This document shows, one piece after another, positions 8,138 to 17,001 of a stretch of DNA of 64,000 nt. The notes beneath the pieces were generated by a model. That model did not search any database. It saw only the letters and a list, made by a program, of their open reading frames with translations, and was not told the origin of the DNA. The stretch lies in the NCBI GenBank assembly GCA_024644045.1, contig JAHELT010000287.1:40690-104689 (forward strand), given 5' to 3'. This stretch comes from Chromatiales bacterium (GTDB taxonomy: Bacteria > Pseudomonadota > Gammaproteobacteria > JAHELT01). The number at the start of each line of letters is the position of its first letter. The first letter of the stretch is position 1. A program made the translations under genes and the position numbers.

Positions 8138-8332
8138 ATGCAGTGTTATGGATATGAAGCGCTTTGTCGCACCCTGGTTGTATATGTGAAAGAACGGGAG
8201 CCGGGCCTTGTTTTCGAGATCGCCGATGCCGCGGACGCGATCGATGCGCATGGCGTCGAAAGCGTCGCCCAGCTCCGCGAGCTCGAGTCCATTGCCCGCG
8301 AAATTGCACCGGGAGCCAGGCAGGCCGCCTGA
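8138..8332 (+). CDS. Small protein of unknown function (64 aa)
   Basis: I do not recognise this family. An AAGGAG site eight bases before ATG 8138 supports translation and sets the start; the frame is open further upstream without another ribosome site. The 64-residue product begins MQCYGYEALCRTLVVYV and is acidic in the middle (EIADAADAIDAHGVESV). It has two cysteines near the N-terminus and no signal peptide or membrane segment. It stands alone next to the decayed K+-channel fragment. Confidence 0.45.
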   Translation: MQCYGYEALCRTLVVYVKEREPGLVFEIADAADAIDAHGVESVAQLRELESIAREIAPGARQAA

Positions 8333-8440
8333 GCCGAACCCGACACCTCAAACCGCTCGGATCGACCGGACTGGCGCCGGGATGGGTTCATTCCGGCGTC
8401 CCAAACAGACCGTTAAGCAGTGCCACACGGCCAGAGGCGG

Positions 8441-8605
8441 TCAGCGCGCGCGATTCGTTACTTGAACGTCCCTCGCTGAGCCAGCGCATGACCAGCCGCG
8501 CGCTTCCTCCACGCCAGTGATCAGGTAGCGCAGGGTGTACTCGTTGTGCAGCGTTCCGCCCAGGGTCGGGTAAGCCTCATCGCTGCCGCAAAGCAGTACC
8601 CTGGA
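8441..8605 (-). pseudogene. Frameshifted fragment duplicating the 3' end of the K+ channel gene at 15.2 kb
   Basis: About 165 bases closely match the last codons of the channel gene at 15245-16999. Read on the minus strand it gives LLCGSDEAYPTLGGTLHNEY and then TLRYLITGVEEARGW, against LFCGSDQACLTLDGTLHNEY and the same continuation in the intact gene. One base is missing in the GGCTGGGTC stretch, so the frame breaks right after Gly-Trp; a TAG lies upstream in the same frame. No channel or RCK domain precedes it. It is a broken partial copy between an unknown small gene and the exchanger. Confidence 0.8.
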
Positions 8606-8719
8606 CGGCGTTGACGCGCGGAGCTCGCGTTGTTGAACGAGCCAGTCGTCCAGCTGTTCCTTGCCCCGAAGCTATGGATACCTGAACTGCGCACGAGCGG
8701 AGGTGAAAGTGGCGCGGGC

Positions 8720-9718
8720 TCAACCATGGACATACAGAGCCAGTGTGTTTATGGAATACACAATCAGCAGAAAGACACTCGACCACCCGACCGTGCCCGC
8801 CAGGCGATGGTTCGGCCGGTACATGAAACCCACTACAGCCATGGCGGTCATCATGATTGCCGACAGCGCGGACAGGGCATGCACGGTGGAGACATGCGCG
8901 AACAGCGGACCTTGCACGAACAGCACATCGTCTATCGCGAGGATCGTTATGTTGAACAGATTGCTGCCGAACAGGTTGCCGATCGCCATGTCCAGCGCAC
9001 CGAGGCGCAACGCCGCCACCGTGACCACCAGCTCCGGTACCGAAGTAACGAACGCAACAAACAGTGTTCCGACGAAGCTCTCGTTCCAGCCCATCTGCTC
9101 GGCAAGACCTTGCCCGACGAAAGGCAGCAATACGCCCGCGCCAACCACGAATGCCGCGGCAATCGCGTAGCGGACGATAATCTGAGAAACCGTCAGGTCA
9201 GGGTACTTGTCGGGCGCCCGCTCGGTGAACTGCTGCACCTGGCGCGACTCATAACGGAACACGGTGCGCATCGCTACGGCGTAGGTCAACAAGATCACCG
9301 GCGTATACAGGCCGATATGACCAATCCCAAGGGGCAGGCCGATGGCGGAAAGCAGGATGCTGAACCCGGCGATGCCGATCAGCACGATGCCAAACCCGCC
9401 GCCGAGGATATGCCCCTGCGCCGCGCGCGTATACATGGTTTCGCCCCGGTGCAGGAAATCGAGCACGACAATGATCAGCATGTTGAACACGCAACTTCCC
9501 ATCACATCTCCCAGTGCGATCTCGGGAACCTGCGCCACCGTGACCGAACTCACACCGGTCACGAGCTCGGGAAGCGACGTGACTGACGCCAGCATTACAA
9601 GCCCCACCCAGGTGCGGCCGATCCCCGTCTTGTCCGCAATGGCGTCGCCATACTGCGACAACTTGACACCGGCCACGCCGGTCACTGCGAGGCACAGTAA
9701 GAACGCGAGCCAGATCAA
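8720..9718 (-). CDS. Calcium/sodium:proton antiporter, CaCA family (YrbG-like)
   Basis: A 332-residue inner-membrane exchanger built of two inverted Na_Ca_ex repeats. The first alpha-repeat holds TSLPELVTG and GDVMGSCVFN; the second holds TSVPELVVTVAALRLG and GNLFGSNLFN, including the key Glu and Asn of both. About ten hydrophobic segments are visible. The frame starts at a TTG (LIWLAFLLC), where family likeness begins. A 14-codon ORF with a good ribosome site overlaps this TTG (TTGA), so translation is probably coupled. It would export Ca2+ or other divalent cations against Na+/H+. Confidence 0.9.
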   Translation of the reverse strand: MIWLAFLLCLAVTGVAGVKLSQYGDAIADKTGIGRTWVGLVMLASVTSLPELVTGVSSVTVAQVPEIALGDVMGSCVFNMLIIVVLDFLHRGETMYTRAAQGHILGGGFGIVLIGIAGFSILLSAIGLPLGIGHIGLYTPVILLTYAVAMRTVFRYESRQVQQFTERAPDKYPDLTVSQIIVRYAIAAAFVVGAGVLLPFVGQGLAEQMGWNESFVGTLFVAFVTSVPELVVTVAALRLGALDMAIGNLFGSNLFNITILAIDDVLFVQGPLFAHVSTVHALSALSAIMMTAMAVVGFMYRPNHRLAGTVGWSSVFLLIVYSINTLALYVHG

Positions 9719-9759
9719 GACAGCACGCGCATCGGCACCGGCGATTTAATGCCCGCCAT
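9715..9759 (-). CDS. 14-codon leader ORF coupled to the exchanger start
   Basis: On the minus strand GGAG, eight bases before ATG 9759, opens a short frame (MAGIKSPVPMRVLS) whose TGA overlaps the TTG start of the exchanger in TTGA. The exchanger has no ribosome site of its own, so this could be a coupling leader. It could also be a frameshifted N-terminus. Confidence 0.35.
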   Translation of the reverse strand: MAGIKSPVPMRVLS

Positions 9760-9888
9760 ATTGTTGTCTCCCTGAGTCATGGTGTTCGCATCCTCGCCTG
9801 TGCACGTTTCCGCGCTAGTGCTGCACCGAGTATATATCCTAGAGAAACCGGAGGAAGCGGGTTCGGCGATACGGTGAGAGTATGCGGG

Positions 9889-12800
9889 CTAGGCCTTACC
9901 TTGTTCCGATCTTTTGGCGAAGCTTCCCATCATTTTTCGGGCAAGCCTTGCAAGGTCGTTCTGAATTAGCATCGTGCAGGGCAGCAGAATCAGAGTCAGC
10001 GGCGTCGCAAGGAGGATGCCGTAACCCATCGCGAGGGCCATCGGAGCAGAGAACGGATCGGAGCCGCCGATGCCGTATGCCATCGGCAAGAGGCCTGCGA
10101 CCGTGGTCACCGATGTCAGCAGTATCGGGCGCAGCCGATGTTTGGTGGCATCGACGATGACGTTTGTGGAGGTTTCAGCCTCTGCATCGCGCATGCGGTT
10201 GACGAGGTCGACCAGGATCAGCGAGTCGTTGACAACAATGCCGACCAGTCCGATCACACCGAGCATGGCGAGGAATCCGATTGGCTGCCCGTGCAACGCG
10301 AACGCCAGAATGACGCCGATGAGCCCGAACGGCACAGCGAACATCACGATCAGCGGCTGAGTCAGGGAGTTGAACAGCAACAGCAACACCAGATAGATGC
10401 CCACCGCGGCCACCGCGAACGCCACCGCGAGGCTGCCCATGGACTTCTGTGTTTCCTCGGCTTCGCCGCCGGCCACGATGCGCATCCCCGGCCAGTCGCG
10501 TCGCACGACAAAAGCGTCGAGTACGGCGTTTGTAGCCAGGAGCGGCGTGGTCTTTTGTTTGTCGATGTTCGCCGACACCGTGATAGTACGCTCGTTGTCG
10601 TAGTGATAGATGTTCGAGGGCCCGGCGTCCAATCTGAAATCCGCCACTTCCTGCAGCTTCACGAAACGGCCGTTGCGGTTCGGAATGATGAGATTGCCGA
10701 GGACCTCAACGGAGCGGCGTGCCCGTTCTTCGAGAATTACGCGAAAGTCGACATCTTCGTCGCCGTAACGTACTGAGGTTACGATTTCTCCGTCGTAAGC
10801 GAGCCGCAGGTTTCTTGCCACGTCGGCGACGCTCAGTTGCTGCTCGGCGAGTCGTATGTAGTCCAGGTCCACGACGATCTGTTGCTTACCGGCCTTGTCG
10901 TCGCGTTCGATGTCAGTGACCCCGTCGACTTGCTCAAGCGTCGCCACTACCGCATCCGCGAGCGCCTTGCGTTGTTCGTCGTCGGTTCCGACGAGGCGTA
11001 ATTGCACCGGACGACCGACCGGCGGGCCACCACTGTCGACCACGTAGGTGAATCTCTCAAAACCTTCGAGACGTGCGGTTTGCGCCCTCAAGGACTCGAC
11101 GATTTCATCGGCGTTGCGGTCACGTTTTGCGAACGCCGTGAGATACACGCCCATCAACGCCCAGTTCTCGTTCTCGCCGAGATTGTGGATACCGTGTGTG
11201 CCGATACGGGTCGTGTACGAATCGAGTTCGTCGCTCGGTAATGCAGCCACCAGCGCTTCGACTTCCCGCAGTCTATCGGCCGTGAGGTCCAGCGACGAAC
11301 CGCTGGGGAGCTCGCCCAGAATATAGAACTCGTCTGCTGACTGGGTAGGGAAAAGGACGAAGTCCATGAACTTCGTGGCGTACAGGAACGCGCCGGCGAT
11401 CAACGCGAGGAATACGCCGAGGACGGCATAGCGTTTGGGTAACAGGCGATGCAGGACTTCTCCGAAATACTCTCGAAAGCGCTCGAACCGTTCGGTCTTT
11501 TTCATCGATTCCGACTTGCCGCCGACCTTCCCCCGCGAGATCAGGTGCGCCGGCATGATGAACAGGGTGTCCATCAACGACACGGTCAACGAAAGCACCA
11601 CAACCAGCGGTATCACGAAGATGAAGTCGCCTAACATCCCGGTCATGAAGAACATCGGTGCGAATGCCAGAGCCGTGGTGATAACCGTCGTAATCACCGG
11701 CTTGGCAACCGTGTAGGTGCCCTCCACCGCTGCATCCAGGGGCGCTTCGCCCATTTCCCGATAGCGCCAGATGTTCTCCGCGACCACGATGCCGTCGTCA
11801 ACGATAATGCCTATCACCAGGATCATCGCGCCCATGGCAATTGTGTCCAGGAAGGCGCCGAAGAGTGGCAGCATGAACAGTGTCCCGAGCAACACCACCG
11901 GGATGCTCAGGGCCACCCAGAACGCCGAATGCCAGTTCAGGAACAGAGTCAGCATGAGCATGACCAGCGCCAGGCCGAGCAGGCCATTGGAGGCCACGAC
12001 ATTAAGGCGATTGGCGACCAGTCGCGACTTGTCGTTGGAGTACTCGATACTGATACCTTCCGGCAACTGGTGCTGACTGTCCGCAACGAGCTGCTTTACC
12101 GCCTCTACTGTGCGGATGATGTCCGAGGACTCCTTCTTGAACACCACGAAGGAGATAGCCGGCATGCCGTTCATTCGAGACAAGACTTTGGCGGGTTCGA
12201 AATCGTCGCGCAGCCCCGCGAGATCTCTGACGCGAACGGTCGAGCCGCCTTCGCTGACGCGCACGATAACCTCCCCAGCCTCCAGAGGGTCGGTAAACTC
12301 CGCCAGCGTGACGATGTTCTTTTCGCTGGTGTAAGACTCGAAGGACCCTCCGGTCACGCGGATGTTGCGGCCCCGGATGGCGTTGACGATCTCGTTTGAC
12401 GCAATCTGATACCGCTCGAGCGCGTCTTGCTTGATCTCGACCTTGATCTCCCGGTCCAGGTAGCCGTACTTGGTGACACTTCGCACACCGGGCAGGTTCA
12501 GTAGCGCCTTCTCAGCACGACGCGCCGCATTGCGCAGCAATGCATAAGGAACATCTCCCGTCAGTCCCACTTCAATCACCGGAACAGCCGTCGATGTTGT
12601 TAACTCTTCGACCACGGGATCTCCGTCGACTTCGACCGGCAGGCCCGAGACCCGCGAGACTGCATCCCGGACGTCCGCCTTCACCTTGTTCTTGTTACGC
12701 ACTTCCCGATCGATCCAGATGTGGATGATGGATATGTTCTCCATCGAGAACGACGTGTACTTCTCGATACCGTCGACTTCCTTGAGCTCGTTCTCGATCT

Positions 12801-12999
12801 CGTTGGTCACGTTGAGCTCGACATCCTCGGGGGACGCGCCGGGGTAGCGCGTGGTGACGGTCATCTCCAGAAGGTCCACGCTCGGAAAGTTGTCACGCTG
12901 GATGATCGTCAGCGCGCTCACGCCCATGAACACGATCAGAAAGGTGAGAACGTAAGCGAGCGTCGGCTGGTTCGCGAAAAAGCGGATAGCGCCTTTCAT
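9889..12999 (-). CDS. RND efflux transporter (AcrB/HAE-type inner-membrane pump)
   Basis: A 1036-residue resistance-nodulation-division pump with the usual two halves of one plus five membrane segments and large periplasmic loops (FPSVDLLEMTVTTRYPGASPEDVE at the first porter region). The proton-relay Asp pair is present in TM4 (IGIIVDDGIVVAENI), so it should be proton-driven. The second half has GIVVNDSLILVDLVNR. The start MKGAIRFFANQPTLAYV at 12999 is chosen because the 55 codons upstream overlap the adaptor gene and are unlike RND proteins. It lies ten bases after the adaptor gene. No outer-membrane factor gene is present here. The substrate is unknown. Confidence 0.93.
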   Translation of the reverse strand: MKGAIRFFANQPTLAYVLTFLIVFMGVSALTIIQRDNFPSVDLLEMTVTTRYPGASPEDVELNVTNEIENELKEVDGIEKYTSFSMENISIIHIWIDREVRNKNKVKADVRDAVSRVSGLPVEVDGDPVVEELTTSTAVPVIEVGLTGDVPYALLRNAARRAEKALLNLPGVRSVTKYGYLDREIKVEIKQDALERYQIASNEIVNAIRGRNIRVTGGSFESYTSEKNIVTLAEFTDPLEAGEVIVRVSEGGSTVRVRDLAGLRDDFEPAKVLSRMNGMPAISFVVFKKESSDIIRTVEAVKQLVADSQHQLPEGISIEYSNDKSRLVANRLNVVASNGLLGLALVMLMLTLFLNWHSAFWVALSIPVVLLGTLFMLPLFGAFLDTIAMGAMILVIGIIVDDGIVVAENIWRYREMGEAPLDAAVEGTYTVAKPVITTVITTALAFAPMFFMTGMLGDFIFVIPLVVVLSLTVSLMDTLFIMPAHLISRGKVGGKSESMKKTERFERFREYFGEVLHRLLPKRYAVLGVFLALIAGAFLYATKFMDFVLFPTQSADEFYILGELPSGSSLDLTADRLREVEALVAALPSDELDSYTTRIGTHGIHNLGENENWALMGVYLTAFAKRDRNADEIVESLRAQTARLEGFERFTYVVDSGGPPVGRPVQLRLVGTDDEQRKALADAVVATLEQVDGVTDIERDDKAGKQQIVVDLDYIRLAEQQLSVADVARNLRLAYDGEIVTSVRYGDEDVDFRVILEERARRSVEVLGNLIIPNRNGRFVKLQEVADFRLDAGPSNIYHYDNERTITVSANIDKQKTTPLLATNAVLDAFVVRRDWPGMRIVAGGEAEETQKSMGSLAVAFAVAAVGIYLVLLLLFNSLTQPLIVMFAVPFGLIGVILAFALHGQPIGFLAMLGVIGLVGIVVNDSLILVDLVNRMRDAEAETSTNVIVDATKHRLRPILLTSVTTVAGLLPMAYGIGGSDPFSAPMALAMGYGILLATPLTLILLPCTMLIQNDLARLARKMMGSFAKRSEQGKA

Positions 13000-13009
13000 G
13001 GGCAACCGG

Positions 13010-13786
13010 CTAGGGAGAGAAGTCCGCTTTGCCGAACATGCCGGGAAAAAGTTTCTCCCGCGGCGGAAGCGTAGCCTCGACCACGAACTCGTGGGTAGAC
13101 AGGTCACCGGATGGAATAATTTTAGTGACGGTGGCCACCAGCGCCCTATCATCGAGCGCATCAATCGTTACCGTGATCGCCTGTCCGTTGTCGATCCGGG
13201 TGATCTCCCGTTCTGTGACGCTGGTGCGGAACTTCAATGTGCTGTGGTCCTCCAGTATCAGCAGCGGTTCGCCGGGAGCAGTCACATCGCCGGGTTCCAC
13301 GTTCTTGCGAATCACGACACCGAGAAAGGGTGCACTTATTTTTGTTTCGTCAAGCATGGCCTTGGCCCTGGCCACTTCAGCCGTTGCGCTCGCCACGCGC
13401 TGTTCACCGGTCGCCACTTTGAAATTGGCCTCGTCCAGAACTTCCTCGGATACGGTGGCCTGTTCACGCAGGCTGCGCACACGATCGGCCAGCTTCTTCT
13501 GGTGGGTCCTGTTGATCTCCTCAATCCGCAATCGAGCTTTGGCGGCCGCGAGATTGGCGCGCAGCTCCGCATCTCCGATGTCGACAAGAATGGCGCCAGC
13601 AGCAACACTTTCACCCTCTTTGACGTTGACCGCTTTTACCCTGCCGACGATTTTCGCGGCCAATGTAACAGTGCGATCGGGCACGACCACGCCGGTGGAT
13701 GTAGGGGGCGGCAGGGTGACGCGATCCTGCGCGACGGCTACGGAGCAGAACCAGAGTAACAGCACGGGTAACGCCGGATTTCTCAT
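13010..13786 (-). CDS. Periplasmic adaptor (membrane fusion protein) of the RND pump
   Basis: A short 258-residue HlyD/MFP-family adaptor with a signal peptide (LPVLLLWFCSVAVAQ). Lipoyl/barrel-sandwich halves flank a coiled coil: first half GRVKAVNVKEGESVAAGAILVDIG, hairpin about residues 75-140 rich in Ala/Arg/Glu, second half APFLGVVIRKNVEPGDVTAPGEPLL, then a beta-barrel. The membrane-proximal domain seems minimal, so it is shorter than AcrA-type adaptors. It is first of the pair with the RND gene ten bases downstream. Confidence 0.9.
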   Translation of the reverse strand: MRNPALPVLLLWFCSVAVAQDRVTLPPPTSTGVVVPDRTVTLAAKIVGRVKAVNVKEGESVAAGAILVDIGDAELRANLAAAKARLRIEEINRTHQKKLADRVRSLREQATVSEEVLDEANFKVATGEQRVASATAEVARAKAMLDETKISAPFLGVVIRKNVEPGDVTAPGEPLLILEDHSTLKFRTSVTEREITRIDNGQAITVTIDALDDRALVATVTKIIPSGDLSTHEFVVEATLPPREKLFPGMFGKADFSP

Positions 13787-13873
13787 TATTTATCGTTCGC
13801 TATGTTAGGTGTCGAACAGGCTACCGCCTCGGGGGCAGTGTGACCCCAGCTCGAAACCGACGCTACGCCTCGC

Positions 13874-14065
13874 CTATGAGCGCCGCGCCGCGACCAACAT
13901 CCAAAAGGCAAGTGCGGCGGCAGCGAGTGCCCCGGGGAACGATCTCCAAAGAGTTACTGCCATCTCAGCCACAACAATCCCGATATGTGTGAACAGCCGC
14001 ACCACGTGAAACACGGTACCGGCGGCGAAAAGAGCACCGGACGTATAAAGAGCAGCCTTTTGCAT
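13874..14065 (-). CDS. Small two-helix membrane protein upstream of the RND unit
   Basis: A 63-residue protein, MQKAALYTSGALFAAGTVFH onward, with two hydrophobic segments (about 3-35 and 38-60) and a basic tail. GAGGGAGAG before the ATG at 14065 supports this start; the frame continues upstream but is Arg/His-rich there. It lies 87 bases before the adaptor gene on the same strand and downstream of a consensus FNR/Anr box, so all three genes may form one oxygen-regulated unit. I do not recognise the family. Confidence 0.6.
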   Translation of the reverse strand: MQKAALYTSGALFAAGTVFHVVRLFTHIGIVVAEMAVTLWRSFPGALAAAALAFWMLVAARRS

Positions 14066-14150
14066 TTCCGCTCTCCCTCGTGAGTGCCTCAGTGAGCCTG
14101 CGGATACATACGGGGATAAACGAATTGTGCCAGCGTGGTCTCGCTGTCTC

Positions 14151-14164
14151 TTGATGTGCATCAA
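14151..14164 (-). promoter_or_regulatory. Consensus FNR/Anr box
   Basis: TTGATGTGCATCAA is an exact match to TTGAT-N4-ATCAA, the consensus for FNR/Anr, and is fully symmetric in its arms. It lies about 90 bases upstream of the start of the small membrane protein and in the gap after the DUF4344 gene, so only the leftward (minus-strand) genes can use it. I could not point to a clean -10 hexamer. Confidence 0.6.
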
Positions 14165-14236
14165 GTGCGTGGAGCTGTAGCCGCGACGCATGATCGCGTC
14201 CGTCACGGTCAGTAGCAGATCCGGAACACGCAGCAG

Positions 14237-15136
14237 TCATCGTATACCAGCCAGACACTGCCGGATCCGCGCCGGGTCCATCGGTCGTCGATTTGCCGGT
14301 CCGGTGTGGCTTCCCAGAATACACCGGCGGAGTTTTGCGAGCAGGTCAAATCGTTCAACAAGATCGTAACAGAACACGACCTCGCGGCGATCCTGCCTCC
14401 AGTACGCCGTTGCTTCGCCAAGGCAGTCGGTGGCTACGATTGCAATATCGTACGGCAGATCGAATGTAGCATTCATCAATTCCGCTTTACGTTCGAAAAG
14501 TGCCGATGCCTTGAGTATTGAGTACGCGCGTTGTTTGTTTTCTCCAGGGATGGCGTATACGACCCTGACCTTTCCAGCACGGGGATTCGTCGCCGGATCA
14601 CGGGCAACTCCGTAGGTTTCGAGCAGCCATTTGCCGGCCTTGACGATTTGCTCGTACTCATAGTCCGCGCAAGACCAGGCGCGCTGCCATGGCAATCCGA
14701 GTTGGTCGGGCAGGTTCTCAAAACGAAGCGGATCACTACCATAGAGCACGCATACAACGTAGTAGTAGCGTTGAATATCCAAAGCATGTTCGTCCCAATA
14801 AGCGGTGTCGCCCGAGTCTTTGTCCAGTTCCCATTCGAGCCTCCAGGCATCGGCAACCGCAACCAGCTTTTCGACAGCCTGCGGATCGCGCCGATTCTCG
14901 TGTGTTGGATGAAGAAAACAGATCGCGGAAATCTGGTCTGCCGCATCTTCCTCGCGGCCCAGTACCGGCACGTCGAACGCATAGATGAGCGCATGGGTCA
15001 GTTCGTGGCACAACGTGAACTGCACGTTTGCAGTGACGAACAGATCCTGATGTTTGTCCGACTCCCCGGCAGCCGCTGTTTGCTGTGCGACTCCGAGCAG
15101 CGCTAAACAAGTGATGCAGGCGAGACAACGCGACAT
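14237..15136 (-). CDS. Exported DUF4344 putative zinc metallopeptidase
   Basis: The 299-residue product starts with a signal peptide (CLACITCLALLGVAQQTAAA) at ATG 15136; an 18-codon upstream extension would bury it. The HExxH zinc motif is HELTH at residues 44-48, followed by GREEDAADQ at 60-68, where a Glu or Asp may supply a further ligand. This order is typical of the DUF4344 family. A later stretch also resembles the family: FERKAELMNATFDLPYDIAI, then YDLVERFDLLA. Substrate unknown; it should act in the periplasm. Its codon use is less GC-rich than its neighbours. Confidence 0.75.
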   Translation of the reverse strand: MSRCLACITCLALLGVAQQTAAAGESDKHQDLFVTANVQFTLCHELTHALIYAFDVPVLGREEDAADQISAICFLHPTHENRRDPQAVEKLVAVADAWRLEWELDKDSGDTAYWDEHALDIQRYYYVVCVLYGSDPLRFENLPDQLGLPWQRAWSCADYEYEQIVKAGKWLLETYGVARDPATNPRAGKVRVVYAIPGENKQRAYSILKASALFERKAELMNATFDLPYDIAIVATDCLGEATAYWRQDRREVVFCYDLVERFDLLAKLRRCILGSHTGPANRRPMDPARIRQCLAGIR

Positions 15137-15244
15137 CAGGTTGAGCGTCGATTTGATCCGACGAATGCCTTCACCCACAAAGTGGTGCAAGCTGAGCCAC
15201 GGATTGAAACGCGCGGCACACCGCAGGAGGAATAGAGGAATCGC

Positions 15245-16999
15245 TCAGCGCGCACGGGATTCGTTACTTGACCCGCGCTCGTTGAACCAGCGCATGACCC
15301 AGCCGCGAGCTTCCTCCACGCCGGTGATCAGGTAGCGCAGGGTATACTCGTTGTGCAGCGTTCCATCCAGTGTCAGGCAAGCCTGATCGCTGCCGCAGAA
15401 CAAGACCTGGTCACCGCCAGCCAGAGTCTGGCGGCTGTCCGGCATGACTTCGATGCGTTCACCGCTGCGCATGACCAGCGGAACGCAAGCGAGCTGCTGC
15501 TCACGCGCCACCGGGTCGCGCAGGATATCCCCAAGCGCCGCGGAGCCACCCTCGTCGATCAGTGCGAACAGGGCCGGTGTGCTTTCCGCGTTGACGTCGA
15601 TGGTCCACAGCCGGGGGGAGGTGCGGCTGCCGACTTTATCGCGCAGCTCGCTGAACACGTGCTCGAGCAGAGGATCGCCGTCGCCGCTGCGCAGGCGTTC
15701 GAACAACGGCTTGAGCAGCGGCGCGATCAGCTCGAAGAGTATGCGCCGTGCGCTCACCAGGCTGGGCTGCATGATGACCTGAGCCCCTGCCTGGTCGTAC
15801 AGGATCTGGTTCATGTGCAGATCCTGGCGCACGATGATGAATATGTCCGGGTTCAGTGCGCGCGCGTTCAGCACGATGCTCAAGTTGTAGGCGTCGTCGT
15901 CCGTTCCTGCGACGATGCCGGCGGCGCGGTGAACGCCGGCGCTGGCAAGGGTCGCCTGGCTCGCGCGCGCGACGATGAGGTTGGGCAGCTCCTCCGGCGC
16001 GCTCTCCCCCTTTGGATCGATAATCACGGTGTCGATAGCGAGCTCGTCGAGCGCCTCCTTGATCCGGCGTCCCATGCGCCCGTAGCCGCACAGAACCCAG
16101 GTTCCCCGTGGCAATTCGGGCACATCGTCCAGGCTCGCGCCGCGCTCGTTGACCAGCCAGCGGTTGAGCACATAGATACCCGGGTTGCCGATAGTCGCCG
16201 CGAGATAGCGTCCGAACGTGTGGAACGGGTCGACGATGTGGACATCCTTGCCCAGACTGGCCAGCGCTTCTTCATGCGCTTCCGAAGTCGAGTGGGTGAT
16301 CATTTCCACGGTCGGGTTGAGCAGCCGCGCGGTCACGGCAATCTTCAGATTGACTTCCTCATCCCCGGTCAATGCGAGCACCGCGCGGCAATTGGTCCGG
16401 CGCAGCCCCGCGTCTATAAGCCGCGCCGGAATCCGCGCGTTGGTGCACAGCCCGGGCATGGTGACCCGGTAGTCGCGCAGCTGCAGGGCATTGATACGGT
16501 CCTTGTCGTGATCGAGCACCACCGCGGTGACGCCGGCGTCGCTCAGCCCGCGCGCAAGCAGGCTGCCGGTGTTGCCGAAACCGCAGATGATAACGAACGG
16601 TTCACGGATCCGGGCAACCAGTTTCGCAAAGCGCCGTTGGGCCATGGCGTTGCGGAAGTGCGGGTTCTGCAGCAGGCTGATGATAGACCCGACCGCGTAC
16701 AGCCAGGCGAGGACACCGGCGTACAACGACACGATGCTCCACATGCGTTGGGCATCGCTGAACACCGCGGGGATCTCGCCGAAGCCGGTGGTGGTCGCCG
16801 TATAGGTGAGAAAATAGAACGCATGGAAGAAGCTCAGAGGCTGGTCCGCGCCATTGACACTTACGCCCGGGATCATGACCCAGCCCACCATGGATGCGGC
16901 GTAGACGAACACCAGCATCAGGATGGGCCTGCGCATGTAGCGCAGCACGATGAACGTCACTCGGTGCGAGTCAGGGCTGTCGAGCGCTGCCCGTGCCAC
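15245..16999 (-). CDS. Two-TM potassium channel with two RCK/TrkA-N domains
   Basis: A 584-residue protein: TM1 about residues 22-45, pore helix and filter TATTTGFGE (67-75, in place of TVGYGD), TM2 about 85-112. Two cytoplasmic Rossmann RCK domains follow, with IICGFGNTGSLLARGL and VLCGYGRMGRRIKEAL as nucleotide-binding loops, and a TrkA-C-like C-terminal part. It should be a ligand-gated K+ channel. It starts at a GTG two bases after the stop of the small membrane gene upstream, so the two are coupled. A broken copy of its last 50 codons lies at 8441-8605. Confidence 0.88.
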   Translation of the reverse strand: MARAALDSPDSHRVTFIVLRYMRRPILMLVFVYAASMVGWVMIPGVSVNGADQPLSFFHAFYFLTYTATTTGFGEIPAVFSDAQRMWSIVSLYAGVLAWLYAVGSIISLLQNPHFRNAMAQRRFAKLVARIREPFVIICGFGNTGSLLARGLSDAGVTAVVLDHDKDRINALQLRDYRVTMPGLCTNARIPARLIDAGLRRTNCRAVLALTGDEEVNLKIAVTARLLNPTVEMITHSTSEAHEEALASLGKDVHIVDPFHTFGRYLAATIGNPGIYVLNRWLVNERGASLDDVPELPRGTWVLCGYGRMGRRIKEALDELAIDTVIIDPKGESAPEELPNLIVARASQATLASAGVHRAAGIVAGTDDDAYNLSIVLNARALNPDIFIIVRQDLHMNQILYDQAGAQVIMQPSLVSARRILFELIAPLLKPLFERLRSGDGDPLLEHVFSELRDKVGSRTSPRLWTIDVNAESTPALFALIDEGGSAALGDILRDPVAREQQLACVPLVMRSGERIEVMPDSRQTLAGGDQVLFCGSDQACLTLDGTLHNEYTLRYLITGVEEARGWVMRWFNERGSSNESRAR

Positions 17000-17001
17000 G
17001 A

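Noticed and set aside
13512-13524. TTGATCTCCTCAA as another FNR-like box
   Set aside because: The spacer is five bases, not six, and it lies inside the adaptor coding sequence.
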